A stretch of 22,027 nt of DNA from Chitinophagaceae bacterium (GTDB lineage Bacteria > Bacteroidota > Bacteroidia > Chitinophagales > Chitinophagaceae). The stretch covers positions 1-22,027 of the forward strand of contig JAGKWS010000067.1 of the NCBI GenBank assembly GCA_021151685.1, in the 5' to 3' direction. The translations under genes were made by a program, and so were the position numbers. Each line of letters starts with the position of its first letter. Within the stretch, counting starts at the first letter, position 1. A model generated the notes under the pieces. The model was not told where the DNA came from and made no database searches. It was given only the letters and a program-made list of their open reading frames with translations. Shown piece by piece: positions 5,331-17,700 of the stretch.

Positions 5331-8300
5331 TCCTGTATCATCTTCCATTATTACAGGATTATTCTCGACATAGGTATAGGGTGACTCTGGGCTTAACTCT
5401 TGTTCTAAAGGGTCTACAGCTACCCACCTTGCCAGCCAAGGCGCATAGTATCTGGCTCCTATGTAGTATAGCCCGGTTTCCTTGTCGCGCTCTTTACCAG
5501 CAAAACGATAGCGTTTTAACGAAACCTCTGCGCCACTACGGCCACATTGAAATGATGTGCTTCCAAATGCATAGTATTCTTCGTATGAAATAACTGATGC
5601 ACTTTCATCCAACTCCAGAGCAGCAGAACCAAGAAAATTTCCTAACTGGTACCGTAGAAGCTGCTCCTCTGTGCTACCTGATGGCAATATGGTTGGCGTG
5701 TCTATCAGTGCTATGCGGCCATTGTCATCATTTATATGATAGCTCTCACGTTCCAGCAATATAGTATTGGTGCCTAAATCGACCTTTTGATATATTTCCC
5801 ATGTACCAAGATACTTACGAACATGCTTTAGGTTGGTATTGTTGTCTATTGTCACCTTTCTTACACGTTGGCCGGCAGCATACTGATAGTAGGTAATAAT
5901 GAGACCACTGGCATCAATTACCACCTCTAAATTATTAACCTCATTGTAAGTGAGGGAGGTAAGGTGGTTGAAGCCACTGATAATATTGCCTCGCAAATCG
6001 TATGTATAGCTCTCAAGAGTAGGGTTGCTGCTACCTATACTGGTGTCAACAAGTCTGTTGGTACTACTATCTACAGTAAAGTTGCGGGTCCAGTTACCGG
6101 TGCCGCCTGTAGTGGTATGCTTCATTTGTAGCATATTACCAACTTCGTCATAAGCATAGTACTGCGCATATCGACGCATAGCAGCAGTATCTGAGGAAGA
6201 GACCGGTACTGGATTTATTTCTGTACGGGCACTATCGCTATATGTAGGTGCCGCATTGTTGCCGGCATGCTCGCGGCCTTTGGCGATGATAAGACGGTAG
6301 ATGGCATCGTAGGTATAATTATTTTCGGGGCTTGCTACAGTGCCATTGAAATATACATCTTCCTGAGCGTCATCTTTCTGAAGCGTGATATTGTCTACCG
6401 GGTCGTACCAATAGAGCAGGTCTTGCAGCACTTTGCTATCGCTGGCGCGAGTGGTCCTTAACCTGATAAGGTTGAACGTTTCTATATCATATTCATAAGT
6501 AGTAGTACTGCCGTTCTCGTACTTCACTTTCGTGCGCTGCTCCTTGGCATTATAGTAAAGTTCATTTATGATGTCGGTATCTAAGCCATGTATCCCGTCA
6601 ACACTAACGCTAAACAATAGCCCCGACCTGTTATAGACATAGCTTGTTATTGATCCATCTTGTCTGGTAACATAAACTGGTCTTTCTAATGCATCATACA
6701 CAGTCTCAATGCTGTATGTATCGGATTCCATACTTACAGAACCCGGAGTTGTCCAGTTGGGGTGTTGGGAATAGTCGGTTACATATTCTCTGAGTACTCT
6801 TACCGGATTCGAATTTATGTCATAGTCGGGCATATACTCAACGCCTGCACCATCGTAAGCCTTGTAAACCTCGCCCCTTAAGTTGTGCAGCTTGTCGTCT
6901 GGTAAACCTTCTCCATATTCTGCTCTTTCCAACACTTTTGCAATGCCCCCAATTGGAGTCACATCTTTGGATGTCAACCTTCTCAGTGAATCATATACAT
7001 AGTGGAATACACGACCATCTGCATCCCATACGTAAACCGGGTCTCCTTCAATATCAACCAAAATACAATTACTGCCACTATCAGTACTGGTGCTTTTTAC
7101 TATATTACCCAGTATGTTATATGTGCCAACAAGCGGTGTTAGCCCCCGAGCATTATGTATTGCAAGATTGTTACCATCTATATCCAACTCTGCATAACTT
7201 GCGTAGAAAGCATCCATCCAGTTGGGTGGGTCGGCAGGATTGGGTATGCGGTTGTGCTGTATGGTATAAAATGCCCGGCCAAGGGTATCGAGGTGTACGG
7301 TGAGAGGCGTATTATAGTGCTTATGTGCCTTTGAAGCAGCATCTTGTTGCTCGGTGGTGCCTATAATGGCAGCAGCATACCATGCGCTGTCGTCTACAGT
7401 ATCGTTGGCATCATAGTCTTTTTGCAGCCATCCATCCCATTCGGTCTTGGTAAATGTGCCATCGGGCATATTGGTGCGAATTGCACGGCCCAGGGCATCG
7501 TAGTGAAGGCGGGGGGTAACACCATGCATGGCGGCATATTCTGCATAGTCGAAAAGTGGGGTATCGGTAAAGTAGGGCTCGTATTGCATTACAGCAGCCC
7601 CCTTGTTGTTGTATATAACTTTGCCATTGCCTATCCAGCGCAGGGTGGTATCGCCCTCCTCGGGGGCGGCCTGCGCTTTGGCCATTGCTATGCGGCCAAG
7701 CCCATCGGTATAGGTAAGGCGTATGAGTACGGGGCTGGCAGGGTTTTCGCTGTTGTGCAGCTCGCGGGCTATCATACCCACTGCCACAGGTGTGGCAGAA
7801 AGATCGTATACACAGCGCCATGAGGCCCCCAAAAGTAGTGTGTGTGCATTAGCTTCGGGGGCAGAAAAAAAGGCGGCCTGTGCTGCTATATCGGCAGCGG
7901 TATTGGGGTCTATGCCTGCTATGGTATCGCCGGTTACCGAACCGTCTTTTTCCATCATGGCAGCGGCTACAGCCATGCCCAATGCATCGTATACTATATG
8001 CCCCTCATTATCATTAATATCGGTAATGCGGGTAGGCTGCAGGTTGTACCAGTTATACTTGTTCACCGTGGTAATATTGCCCACGGCATCGGTGGTAGAC
8101 TGCGGCAGCAAGTAATAATTAGTACCTGCATCATCCCAATAGGTAATGGAGGTGGCATTGCCAAATGGGTCGTAGAAGGTAGTAGCGGTGTAAAAGTGTG
8201 CTGTATCTATGCTGGCAGTGCCGCCGGGTAGCCACCAGCGGGTATTATCTGTACTGGTAAACGCTGTAATGCTATCCTCCCGCAGGTAACCACCCTCACT

Positions 8301-11300
8301 GAGCATAGCCTCGGTAACACGGCCATCGTAATAGTCGGGTTGCGAAAGCACATCGGCGGTAAAGGCCAGTGTATAACCATTGTAGGGTATAGCCATGGCT
8401 TCTATAGTACCCAAGGGCAGCACAGTGGTGCAGTCATTGCTCTGGAACAGGGTACGGCTATGAGAAAGCATGCGTATCTCGGCACCTGAGGCGGGTGTTG
8501 CCGTATAGTCAATCTCGGTAGCTCCTGTTATGGCTGCCAGCAACTCTGTGCATGTCCACAAATCGGCAGCCGGGGCAATGCCCGTTACCTCGTAACTGCG
8601 CGCCTCATAGGGTACCCTCATGTGGTACCCATCACTCAGCACATCATTGCTCAGGGCATTGCGCTGGCAGGTTATAAGCATGCGTTGCTGCACATTGGCC
8701 ACTATGGCGGGGGTATCTACAGGAATCTCTGCGGCCACACGCGGGTAGGCTACAGTAGCGGCCTGTAGCACATTGCCCAGCTCATCTACTGCCAGCGTAA
8801 GGTTGTGTACCACTCTTGGGTCTGCCACATTCCGCTCGGCACTCCACGATAGGCTTTCGCGCTGGTAACTTATAAAACTGGCATATCTGTTGTCTGATAG
8901 TGGTTGTATTTTTTTTACGGCATAGGCATTGGTGGTTACCGAATAGGGCACCCCTGCCAATGGCGAACCATCCAAGCCGTACACCTCTTGCCTTATGGGT
9001 TGTCCCTTCAGTGCCCGATAGGCTTCGCGCTGTTCCTGAGGGTTTAGCGGGTCTGCCAGCCATGGTGCCTTGGGTAGCTCTGCCCATGTAGTTGGGTAAT
9101 ACTCGGCTTCAAATGCCTCGTGGAGTGTTTTATCGCGCATCCATGCGCCTGTATGGTACCATGTTTTGGTGAGTACAGGGTACTGATCGAGCGAGGTAGC
9201 TTCGTCAATAACTGCGGTATCAGTATCTATTGTTTCCACCCGGCCAAAACCACGGAATTCACGTTCTTCATGGTCATAATAGCCATGGTGATAGCTGTAC
9301 AATTGGGTGTATTGTGTTTCGCTTACCGCATCGGCCGTGGTTATCTTTTCTACGCACTGCACCGGGAATGGTAATTTTGTAGCCCATTCCTTTCCGGCCA
9401 GTCTGTCTTCCAGATAGTATTTGGTAGACTGTTTGTACTGTACCGTAATGCTCTTGCCCATACCATTGCGGTAGGTAGTCATCAGGAACGGTTTTTTACC
9501 GCCCATGAGGTCTATGTAGCGCATTGGCGCATTGGCGTAGTGTGGCAATGGAGAACTCCAGACAATACAGGCCGTGCCATTGCCCAGAAAGTCGGCCACC
9601 ATCACCTTGCTTTGCTGGTCTATGCCCGGCAAGGGAGCTATATCATACGCTTCGCTGAACGCATTACCGGACTGGTTGATCCATACCCGGCAACTATTTT
9701 TGCCCAGATAGATAAGGTCTGGCGCACCTGTGCCACTTACATCGGCAAGCGTAATGTATAATGGGTTAAAAATGTCTGGCCTGTCGAACAGTGGTGCATT
9801 GCTCATCACCACCTTGGCTCCAAAACGACCAAATCCTGTATTGGGCCAGTAGCATACTTCCCTGTTCTTGATACGTACAATGTCGGTAAGGCCATCGCCG
9901 TTCATATCTGCAAGAAATATGGTCTGCACCATATCGTTATGCAGCAGGCGAGGTGCTTTTTCCTCGTCAAAACCTGTAGAAAAATAGCCGCCTTCCACAA
10001 ATCCTTCCTTGCCTTCATTCTCGTACCATTTCCACACCCGCTCTTCGGTAATCAGTACATCGGCACGGCCATCACCGTCCAGATCCAGCATTCTTGTATA
10101 TGGACTGTTCCAGTCTATATTAATCTTATGCTTGAATGCCCGGAATGCCTGCCAGTGCTGGTCGTCATCCAGCTCAAAATAGCCTTGTATTGGTCCGTCC
10201 ATGCTCACCACCTGCCTGCGGCCGTCGGCATCAAGGTCTTGCCATTGCAGGCTACTACCCAGCCCTTGTAAAGAAGGCTTGGGGGCTACTGCGAGGGCAG
10301 GTGTAAATTGACCGTCTCCAAGGTTGCGCTTGTAGAACCAGCCATGCCCCTGCTCGGTAAGGATGCCAGGCAGCCCTTCTCCCAACAGGTCTATCCATTG
10401 GTAGGGGCCGGTAAGCCCCTGTGGTGCATTTTTACTGTCGCCGGTGCTAACATTATGGATGGTATTATCCCAAGCCAATGGCTGGTAGTCCATGGTGATA
10501 GGTGGCAATGACTTGCTGTAGTAGCCGCCACCGGGTTTCAGCATATAACCAGTTTGCCCGATAGCCGTAATGAAATCGGCTTCAAGGAAAGCAGTAGTAT
10601 CTGGCCTGTAGGTGAGATCGAGGGAGCGCACCAGTACAGGGTTGCCGCCATCCAGCTCATCGAAATAGTGGAACATCAGCACTCGCTGGCATCTACGGTA
10701 GGTACGCACCTCGAAGCCTGCATGGTAGTCTGAAAATGGATCTTTACGCAGGGGCCATAAGGCCGACGGGGTTGGAGTTGGTGCTTCGGCATCATGATCG
10801 CCATAGTCCAGCACCGCTTCCATCAAATAGTCTGAACCATCCGGCAGCTCTGCGCTTATATCATAAGTATCGGGCGTAGCCGGCTGCCAATGGGTACGGT
10901 TGCAGTATTGTACCCTTTTGAGGTAGGTATTGGCAATGGGAGCATACCCATTCAGGCGGTTATGCTCATGCGGACTTTCTTTTACATTGATGAGGTTCTC
11001 GGCAGCGTAACCGTAAACGGTAAGATTGCCCTTGTTGTCATAACTCACCTGTGGCAACCAGCGAAAGATGCGTCTGCTGTTGGCAGGGTCACTTACTCGC
11101 GCCTCTGGTGTAAGGCCATAAAAGGTAACCACATTTTCTTTTGTGGTCACTTTCCACCAGCTACCGGTTGTGCCGCTCTTTGTTATGTGCTCGATACGCG
11201 CCCATAGTCCTTCTATACGGGGACGGTACCGCTTGATGGTATAGTCGCCACTGGTAAAAGTATCTCTCAGCCATACACCACTGTCTTCGTACATCAACGG

Positions 11301-11744
11301 CACAAGGTCTTCGGCCCCTGCCATAACAAAGACATCGCTCTCCTCTGCATCGTTATACATTGGTAGCTTTTTGTCTGTACGCCGCTGTATGGCTGGCAAA
11401 CCAAGCGACCAGCCCAGTCCGAACTCGCTGTTACCAGAGCCTGAGTTATAACTCAGGCTTAGTGAGGGGTTGAACCCACCTCTACCGGGCGTGAGTGGCA
11501 AGGGTACGCTGAGCGAAGAGGTTCCGTTGACAGCATTCACCTCGAATTTCTCATCAATACCTTTTAGTGCACCACCACCCTTGGGCATGGAAATGACCGG
11601 AGCAGCCGATTTGTAGTAGGGACTTTTGTCTTCTTTATCATCTCCTTTGGGAGATACAGTATATCTATCTAATGGATGGCCTTGCTGGCGGTCGCCCCCA
11701 CCAGCATTGGCCTGATCTTGCTTAGGATCTGGTATATTGCTCAT
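4368..11744 (-). CDS. TcB-TcC fusion: ABC-toxin cage with Rhs core and GIY-YIG/URI-like nuclease tip
   Basis: This is a 2,458-aa fusion of the Tc-toxin B and C subunits. In order: a disordered polar leader (1-45); an SpvB-type N-terminal domain from ~50 (MPKGGGALKGIDEKFEVN, LTPGRGGFNPSLSLSYNSGS, FGLGWSLGLPAIQRRTDK); FG-GAP/VCBS-type motifs at ~500-680 (DLDADG, DLDGDG, DMNGDG, DVSGTG); TcdB-mid regions ~700-1000 (YHHGYYDHEEREFRGFGRVE); Rhs/YD repeats ~1450-2100; and the Rhs core end (YYIGARYYAPWLARWVAVDP, PYTYVENNP, EDDTG). Asp2111 and Asp2135/2136 are in the expected places for the self-cleaving aspartyl site, so release near residue 2139 is predicted. The variable tip (~2139-2458) has a Lys/Ser-rich then Asp/Gly-rich linker, a hydrophobic segment (GKAIAAGILVAGLAAD) and a nuclease-like domain: YIMYG, VYVGRTS (Tyr2356, Arg2359), RGREQQLID (Glu2404), IRGVS. 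The protein should form the hollow cocoon that holds the toxin and docks on TcA. ATG 11744 lies 49 bp after the tcA stop. Confidence 0.93.
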   Translation of the reverse strand: MSNIPDPKQDQANAGGGDRQQGHPLDRYTVSPKGDDKEDKSPYYKSAAPVISMPKGGGALKGIDEKFEVNAVNGTSSLSVPLPLTPGRGGFNPSLSLSYNSGSGNSEFGLGWSLGLPAIQRRTDKKLPMYNDAEESDVFVMAGAEDLVPLMYEDSGVWLRDTFTSGDYTIKRYRPRIEGLWARIEHITKSGTTGSWWKVTTKENVVTFYGLTPEARVSDPANSRRIFRWLPQVSYDNKGNLTVYGYAAENLINVKESPHEHNRLNGYAPIANTYLKRVQYCNRTHWQPATPDTYDISAELPDGSDYLMEAVLDYGDHDAEAPTPTPSALWPLRKDPFSDYHAGFEVRTYRRCQRVLMFHYFDELDGGNPVLVRSLDLTYRPDTTAFLEADFITAIGQTGYMLKPGGGYYSKSLPPITMDYQPLAWDNTIHNVSTGDSKNAPQGLTGPYQWIDLLGEGLPGILTEQGHGWFYKRNLGDGQFTPALAVAPKPSLQGLGSSLQWQDLDADGRRQVVSMDGPIQGYFELDDDQHWQAFRAFKHKINIDWNSPYTRMLDLDGDGRADVLITEERVWKWYENEGKEGFVEGGYFSTGFDEEKAPRLLHNDMVQTIFLADMNGDGLTDIVRIKNREVCYWPNTGFGRFGAKVVMSNAPLFDRPDIFNPLYITLADVSGTGAPDLIYLGKNSCRVWINQSGNAFSEAYDIAPLPGIDQQSKVMVADFLGNGTACIVWSSPLPHYANAPMRYIDLMGGKKPFLMTTYRNGMGKSITVQYKQSTKYYLEDRLAGKEWATKLPFPVQCVEKITTADAVSETQYTQLYSYHHGYYDHEEREFRGFGRVETIDTDTAVIDEATSLDQYPVLTKTWYHTGAWMRDKTLHEAFEAEYYPTTWAELPKAPWLADPLNPQEQREAYRALKGQPIRQEVYGLDGSPLAGVPYSVTTNAYAVKKIQPLSDNRYASFISYQRESLSWSAERNVADPRVVHNLTLAVDELGNVLQAATVAYPRVAAEIPVDTPAIVANVQQRMLITCQRNALSNDVLSDGYHMRVPYEARSYEVTGIAPAADLWTCTELLAAITGATEIDYTATPASGAEIRMLSHSRTLFQSNDCTTVLPLGTIEAMAIPYNGYTLAFTADVLSQPDYYDGRVTEAMLSEGGYLREDSITAFTSTDNTRWWLPGGTASIDTAHFYTATTFYDPFGNATSITYWDDAGTNYYLLPQSTTDAVGNITTVNKYNWYNLQPTRITDINDNEGHIVYDALGMAVAAAMMEKDGSVTGDTIAGIDPNTAADIAAQAAFFSAPEANAHTLLLGASWRCVYDLSATPVAVGMIARELHNSENPASPVLIRLTYTDGLGRIAMAKAQAAPEEGDTTLRWIGNGKVIYNNKGAAVMQYEPYFTDTPLFDYAEYAAMHGVTPRLHYDALGRAIRTNMPDGTFTKTEWDGWLQKDYDANDTVDDSAWYAAAIIGTTEQQDAASKAHKHYNTPLTVHLDTLGRAFYTIQHNRIPNPADPPNWMDAFYASYAELDIDGNNLAIHNARGLTPLVGTYNILGNIVKSTSTDSGSNCILVDIEGDPVYVWDADGRVFHYVYDSLRRLTSKDVTPIGGIAKVLERAEYGEGLPDDKLHNLRGEVYKAYDGAGVEYMPDYDINSNPVRVLREYVTDYSQHPNWTTPGSVSMESDTYSIETVYDALERPVYVTRQDGSITSYVYNRSGLLFSVSVDGIHGLDTDIINELYYNAKEQRTKVKYENGSTTTYEYDIETFNLIRLRTTRASDSKVLQDLLYWYDPVDNITLQKDDAQEDVYFNGTVASPENNYTYDAIYRLIIAKGREHAGNNAAPTYSDSARTEINPVPVSSSDTAAMRRYAQYYAYDEVGNMLQMKHTTTGGTGNWTRNFTVDSSTNRLVDTSIGSSNPTLESYTYDLRGNIISGFNHLTSLTYNEVNNLEVVIDASGLIITYYQYAAGQRVRKVTIDNNTNLKHVRKYLGTWEIYQKVDLGTNTILLERESYHINDDNGRIALIDTPTILPSGSTEEQLLRYQLGNFLGSAALELDESASVISYEEYYAFGSTSFQCGRSGAEVSLKRYRFAGKERDKETGLYYIGARYYAPWLARWVAVDPLEQELSPESPYTYVENNPVIMEDDTGMKAWPKGWKRFNRGRYKFLKTNYGQVFIWGRYDIYFNNKRTAWSYGWGAYNGPIPKAKKPARKAKIADSTTRKKSKENSSTRPTHSETGNGNNTGQSDATKSDDDDSGGDGGPLPDGFYAAQGGTRTAHGKPAPKPWWKELWDDIVDWWNDDSDVGVGSNTKQAAGTAVLVAASDGPLPAGKAIAAGILVAGLAADQLTKTHVTYIMYGQGILEGMVYVGRTSGHGTPEQLAAWRYSGKPRFGFSKPEIDRIAYGPLGYMAIRGREQQLIDYFGGVGSPKVANKIRGVSRFNLMGHDYHKASNREFHEEIHTFTGYIPTY

Positions 11745-11793
11745 GATTCACATTTTTGTTGCTAATAAATAATCGTAACCATATTTCACCTGA

Positions 11794-14700
11794 CTATGGC
11801 AATGACAGATTGTAAGTGGCAACGATATATATATCATCAAGCAATTCACTCATATTTACGGGTTCTGGGTCGGGCAATGTTGATTGATCTATTAACCTTA
11901 GCTTGAACGTGATGCTTTCACCAGCTGCGATTGCTGCGACAGGTGTTAGCGTCATTGTTGCAGCAAAATTGCCCGCTGTGTTTAATGATCCTGACAATAT
12001 AGGGCTGGGCAATCCTGCATAATCCACTTCCAGTTTATAAGTGTGGGACAGTGGCGAGGACGGTTTGAGCATGATCTCCCACTGTTTCACTGTTATGTCC
12101 TTACCATTAGACAGGAATGGGAACATTCCTGCATCCACCACAATTTCCATTTGGGCATCTGCATCAGTAGGGTAGGCGTTACCAAAGGCAAACCATCCGT
12201 CTGCAAATTCATGCTTCAGGCTGAAGTACCTTGGCAGGTCAATCGGAGTTACTCCGTCTCCAATAACTGCATCCCTGAGCTCTGCGGTGCGTGTTGTTCG
12301 TTTGGTGTCGTTGTAGGCAGCCGTATATTTTACATGAATGATAACGTCGGAAATGGTATTATAGTCGAATTGGCGTAAAATCTCCTCATCCATTAAACTA
12401 AGGTGCCATGTACATAATGCCCCACTTCCTTCAAATGGAAGATAACGTTCATCTTTTAGGTTCAACTCAAACATGCCGCTATCGTTTTGGGCACCGCTTA
12501 ACGAGACAATAGACGGCGATGTATAGGCGGCTGTTATTGCACCTGTAGCATCTTCGATAGTTGCGGCACTTTGCGTTAGCATTGCGGCAATAGTTGTATA
12601 TGGCCCTGCAACACAGGGTATGGTAATGCTCACTGATTTTACCCGTCTGTTATAGTGGCCCGGATAGTCGAGGTCGAACATATCTTGTGTACAGATTAGC
12701 TGACACATTCCTGAAGACCTCAAAGTGAGTAGCTGCGCAGGATCTTCCATCGCCAGTGAAAAATGCTTAGTCAACTCAAGTTCACGGGTATTGGCTTCCA
12801 AATAAGCCATTTCCATTTTCCGAAGGTCATACTGCATTTTTTCTCCGCTCAACAATCCTTTTTTCAGACTATCCCAGTAGCCAAATCGAATAAATCCTGT
12901 ACCCGGTGTCGATACCCATGGAACTTCGAAATTCAAATTTTTCTCGGCACGTTTAGCTATGTCGTAAGCGAACTGGTACGCCTGGAAGTAAGATGAAGAT
13001 ATTTGTCCCACCATCCAACTGTAGAGTTCCATGTTGGTATATTTCTCATGCATGTACTCATCTACGGCTTTAGCGTTGGTGATCTGTAACTCTTGTGTTG
13101 CCAAGTCTCTTTCTGCCATGTTTTTGCGTATTTGAGCAGCTATGATCTGTTTATCTATCTGAATGATCTCCTTAGCTGCACTTTCTGCCTGGAACTGCCA
13201 ATCGTCACGTCTGCGTTCATAACCAGCTTCTGTTAGGGCTTTATTCGCCTGGTAATTTTTAATACTGGCTTTCATAGACTGTATAGTGCTGAGTGCGCTG
13301 AATACAGCACTAAGCTCCCTACCCCCGAAACTTGGGCCTACAGACATAGGGACCTGAGCATTAAATTCCGGGATTATTGCAACAACCGACGCCACTGCGT
13401 TCAGTATGCTTGCGGCATTCTGATGCCGCTGGGCTTCATCCAATAATGCAAGGTGTTCTATTTCTCTTGCATTTTTATAAACTCTTGTACTGTAATAGGT
13501 AAGGCGCAGCTGTGCAACGTCTTTAGATTTAACAAGGGCCTCAATGTTAGCCGAAGCCTCGTCTATAGCTACCTGTTTCATTCGCTTCATGCTTTCCAGA
13601 ACAGCTATTTCATGTCCGGAGCGCAACAGAGCAAGTTCTTCCGCATCTTTTTTCTCTAAAGCAGATAACAGCGCAGAGCCAAATGCTTTAACATCATTGC
13701 AGAGCTCGTTTGCTTTTTGCAACATGACAGAGAAACGGTAGGGCATTGGAGGGGTGCTCAGGTCGTCTAAAACACTGCTGGCATCAATACCAGCTGCCGC
13801 AGCCCTTACCAATAAAGCCGGATCTATAGGGGCATCGAATAATGGTAATTCCCGAACCTGACCGTTTATGTTGCGGCAGTTACGGATGTTGAATAGCCTG
13901 CCGGCAATGATATCCCAATAAGCAAGTAGTTTCGGATTGTTTGGAAGGCAATAGTAGAATAATTTGATTAAAGGAGGTGTATCCCCTTTCACTGGTCCAC
14001 CACCTGTTCCTGTAGCATAAAGCGGACCAGAGTTAGGATCAATGTAATTTTCGACACCAACCATAGCATTCGAGAAGGCATCCAGACCGGCTGCGGCAAG
14101 CTCACTGAATGTTCTTGGTCCTGTAGTTAACCTCTTCGGTACTTCCTGCGGCCTTTCACCAAGGATGTTTGCAACAACTATGTAGAGATTAGTAGCCTTG
14201 TTGATTGATTCAAGCGTATCCTGCCTGTAAAGTTGATCTGCCCAAGCTATCATATTGTCCATGTAGCACATCACTACATTTTTCATGTATGCCAATATGC
14301 GCATTCGAGCAATAACATGTGGTTTGAAGGGATTGTCCATCCATGTATACAGCTGATCCAAAGCCGCTGCATTGCCAGAATGAATTTGCGCCAATAAGTC
14401 GTCTACACTTGATATGGCAGCACCTGCGGCATCGTAAAACGGACGGAACCTCCAGAATCTTTGTTTGGAATGGGAAATGCTACCATTAGCATCAACAGTG
14501 CAAGTCGGATCGAAAATGTAATGATACCATTTCCGGGCGTCTTCATATTGTTGGTTATCACTTAATCGCTTTGCTATCAGCAATGGCATATGGAAAAAGA
14601 GTTCCCAATTGTAGCCACCATAGGCAGAATCAAACTCAAAATCGACTTTATTGGTAGGTACCCGTGAGCCGTAGACAATCGAAGTCGGGCTATAGGACGG

Positions 14701-17700
14701 GAAATTAAGAATATCGTTCTGATCTTGGGTACTAATGTCAAGGAATCCACTCACCCCTCCGCTATTGAGTTTCCACATAAAATCATTTACCCTGCCGTGG
14801 AAAAACGACTGAAAATAGAATTGTTGGGTGGAGTAAACTCCTGTCAGTGAGATAGTACCTGCATAGAAAGTGGAAAATTTGATGCCAGAATAATAGTATG
14901 CGGCTGCGTTCTCTGCGGCTGCGGCAAGAGATAGTCCTCCACCGGTACCGGATATCTGCACTGGCTGTGCAAAAAAGGTGTTTTTATCATCATGGTAGAA
15001 AAAGCCTTTCTGTAGCACATAACGCATATTTTTTGTTGTATCTGAGTAGCCGAACACATGATACTGTCCATTAGGAGATTTCAACAATATCTGGTAGCCG
15101 CTGTACCTTACAGGTAAGTTCAGGGTACCGTAATTGGCCTCTGCGGGGTAACAATACGGAGTAACGGGCGTCGGTCCCAGATTATTAGCCCAAAGTACTT
15201 CGTTCAAAGATCCATCAGCTTGCGTCGGGTAGTAGTTGATGAATTTATTATTCCTATACGCGGTGCGGCTAGGCGCATTATACCTTCCTCCGAACCATGA
15301 CTGCCATATCTGAACGCCCCTGTCTTTGGAGAATACGAAAGTGTGGATATTATCTCCGTATTCTCCTATACCCGAGCTGAACTCATTGGTCATCTGTATG
15401 AAAAGGAATATCACACTACCGTCGCCAGCTTCCGTGGAGGAATGCACAGACAACTTAGACATCACCAATTCAGCAACATTTAATGAACGGTTTTTCGAGA
15501 GGTAATTGTAGTATTTTAAGGCATCACCGGTAAACGGCAATCCGCTAACCGCAGCACCTGAGGGCCCATCCGCAGGGAACATCTTCTTGTAATACTCATT
15601 AATGATCGGGTTTAGGTCAAGTGTCATCTTTTCCTTACCAATCTGTTGCTCCTGCCATTGACCATCTTTGTACTCACTCCAGTTGACCGTTATCTCAATC
15701 TGCTTGATATACATTGGGCTAGCCTCGTTGACGCTGGTATCCGAGTTGGGTCTTCCAAGGTCATGGTAGAACCATTTACTCTTGCTGAACCCATTATTTG
15801 CCATTACATAGTTGACTATTCCTGCCCTGCCGGGTACTTGTTTTTCACGCATGGTCAACCAGAACAGGTACAATTGGTTACGCCATACAATCATTGTCAG
15901 GTGATTACCCTTTACCTCAATATTCAATGGCTCCCAAGGTGTCCATTGTCCATAGACCATACGACGGTAGAAGTATTTATGAGGCTCCTCAAAGGTCCGG
16001 GCGACCACATGCGTAATGATTTTTTCCGTGATAGGATCTTTGGTGTTACACACGGCCATCGGTTCGAGCTTGGCTACTTCCTGTAGCCTACGCAAATAGT
16101 CAAACAAGGCATCTTCAGCACGACTATCGGTCACATCGCTTTGGAAAAGCTTATCCTCCATTTCCTGGAAAAAGATAGATTTATCGTCCCTGAGTTCTGG
16201 CTCGATCCAGTTTTCAGGGTAAAGGAATACCTTACGGTTAGCCTCCCAAATACGATACCAGGAACGCCACTGCTCCCATTGATAAGTCATTTTAGGAGGC
16301 ATAGTAATACGGTTTGTCGCGTCTCCATTCCTATACTCCAACCCCAGCTGAACACGGTCAACATACAATTGAGCACTGCTGATTGCCTGTTTGATGCGTG
16401 AAGTTTTCATGCACGATTCCATTTCCACGTCAATAAGCAGAAATGCATACAGGTCGTTTTCGTTGCGCCATTTTTGTACGTTCATCAAATTTGCAGGGTC
16501 AGGTCTTGCTACAACAAAACCTACCAAGGCATCTCTTTGCTGTTTTCTGAGCGTGTCTCTGAGGGGTTTGGCTATTGCAGCCCATTCTTCTTCAGTCTGC
16601 TTGCCCTTTGCAGCTAAAATAACCTGATGAGAATCTGCCATAATGAGCCCTTGCATCAAGGTGGCCTGTAAGGTAGCAGGTTTTAAGCCGGTACGCAGAC
16701 AGCCTACCATAAGGGCTATCATACCCCATAATTTACTGATGCTGGAGGGTGCGGATGGAACAAAGTCATCCGGGAAACGTGCGTTCAGGAGTCCTGCTGG
16801 CGTAGATACGATAATCAGTGATGGGTCACCTATCAGATCAATAAGCATATTACCCCACTGCTCTCTGTTAATTATTCCTTGCCATGCTGCCATACTTACA
16901 TTCACATCCCCTGCTTCATTAATCGCAGCTTTCAGCAATTGTACTAACTGATCCTCTATCAACGATAACCTGTCACGCACATTGATCCAGCGTGATAGCT
17001 GCAACAAGCCACGGAAAAGACTACCTACTGTAGGTTGTGGCTCCAAACCTGCTACGGGCAATGCGGCGAAATTGAAGCCAACTGTTGCAGGTTGCGTATA
17101 CAGATACTGAAATTCAGGTGTGTTGAGCCTGAACTTAGCAGTAATAAACGCCATTTTGTAGGCCATTTTGTACATGGGGTAAACATGTACAGATACCGTC
17201 GGCTCCTGAGGTGTAAGTGGAATAGTAGATGTAACAAAAAGAGTACTGATCAGGAAGGTAATCTCAGGCAGCTGCATTGATGTAGCTACCCATTCCGATG
17301 GTACATTAAACTCTTTACTGAAACTTTGGTAGATCAGATTTACAAGCTTGTTGTAAGCTGTAGTTTCCTCAACACCTAATGGGGGTATAGTTCCTGTGTA
17401 CAAAGGAAACTTCTGCAATTCATTACGGAGTTTCTCAAAAAATGCTTGAATATTGAGTGGCGCAGGTGCCGAAGGTCCCTGTTCATCAGAGTTTTCAACG
17501 AGATAATCAATTTCTGCCAGTGTAAGACTACTACTGTTTATTGCATCTATCGCAGTTAAAATGCTGCTGAGATTATCAAGCCTTGTAGATATATCGGTCT
17601 GACTTGATACAGGGAGCTCAATACCAATATCCAACAAATACAACACTTTCAGCATGTCGCTTACCTGATAACCTGTTTTACGGCATAAGGTAGAAAAGCT

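Noticed and set aside
7344..8231. Several + strand frames up to 159 codons opposite the TcB-TcC gene
   Set aside because: Compositional shadows of the GC-richer Rhs region on the opposite strand.
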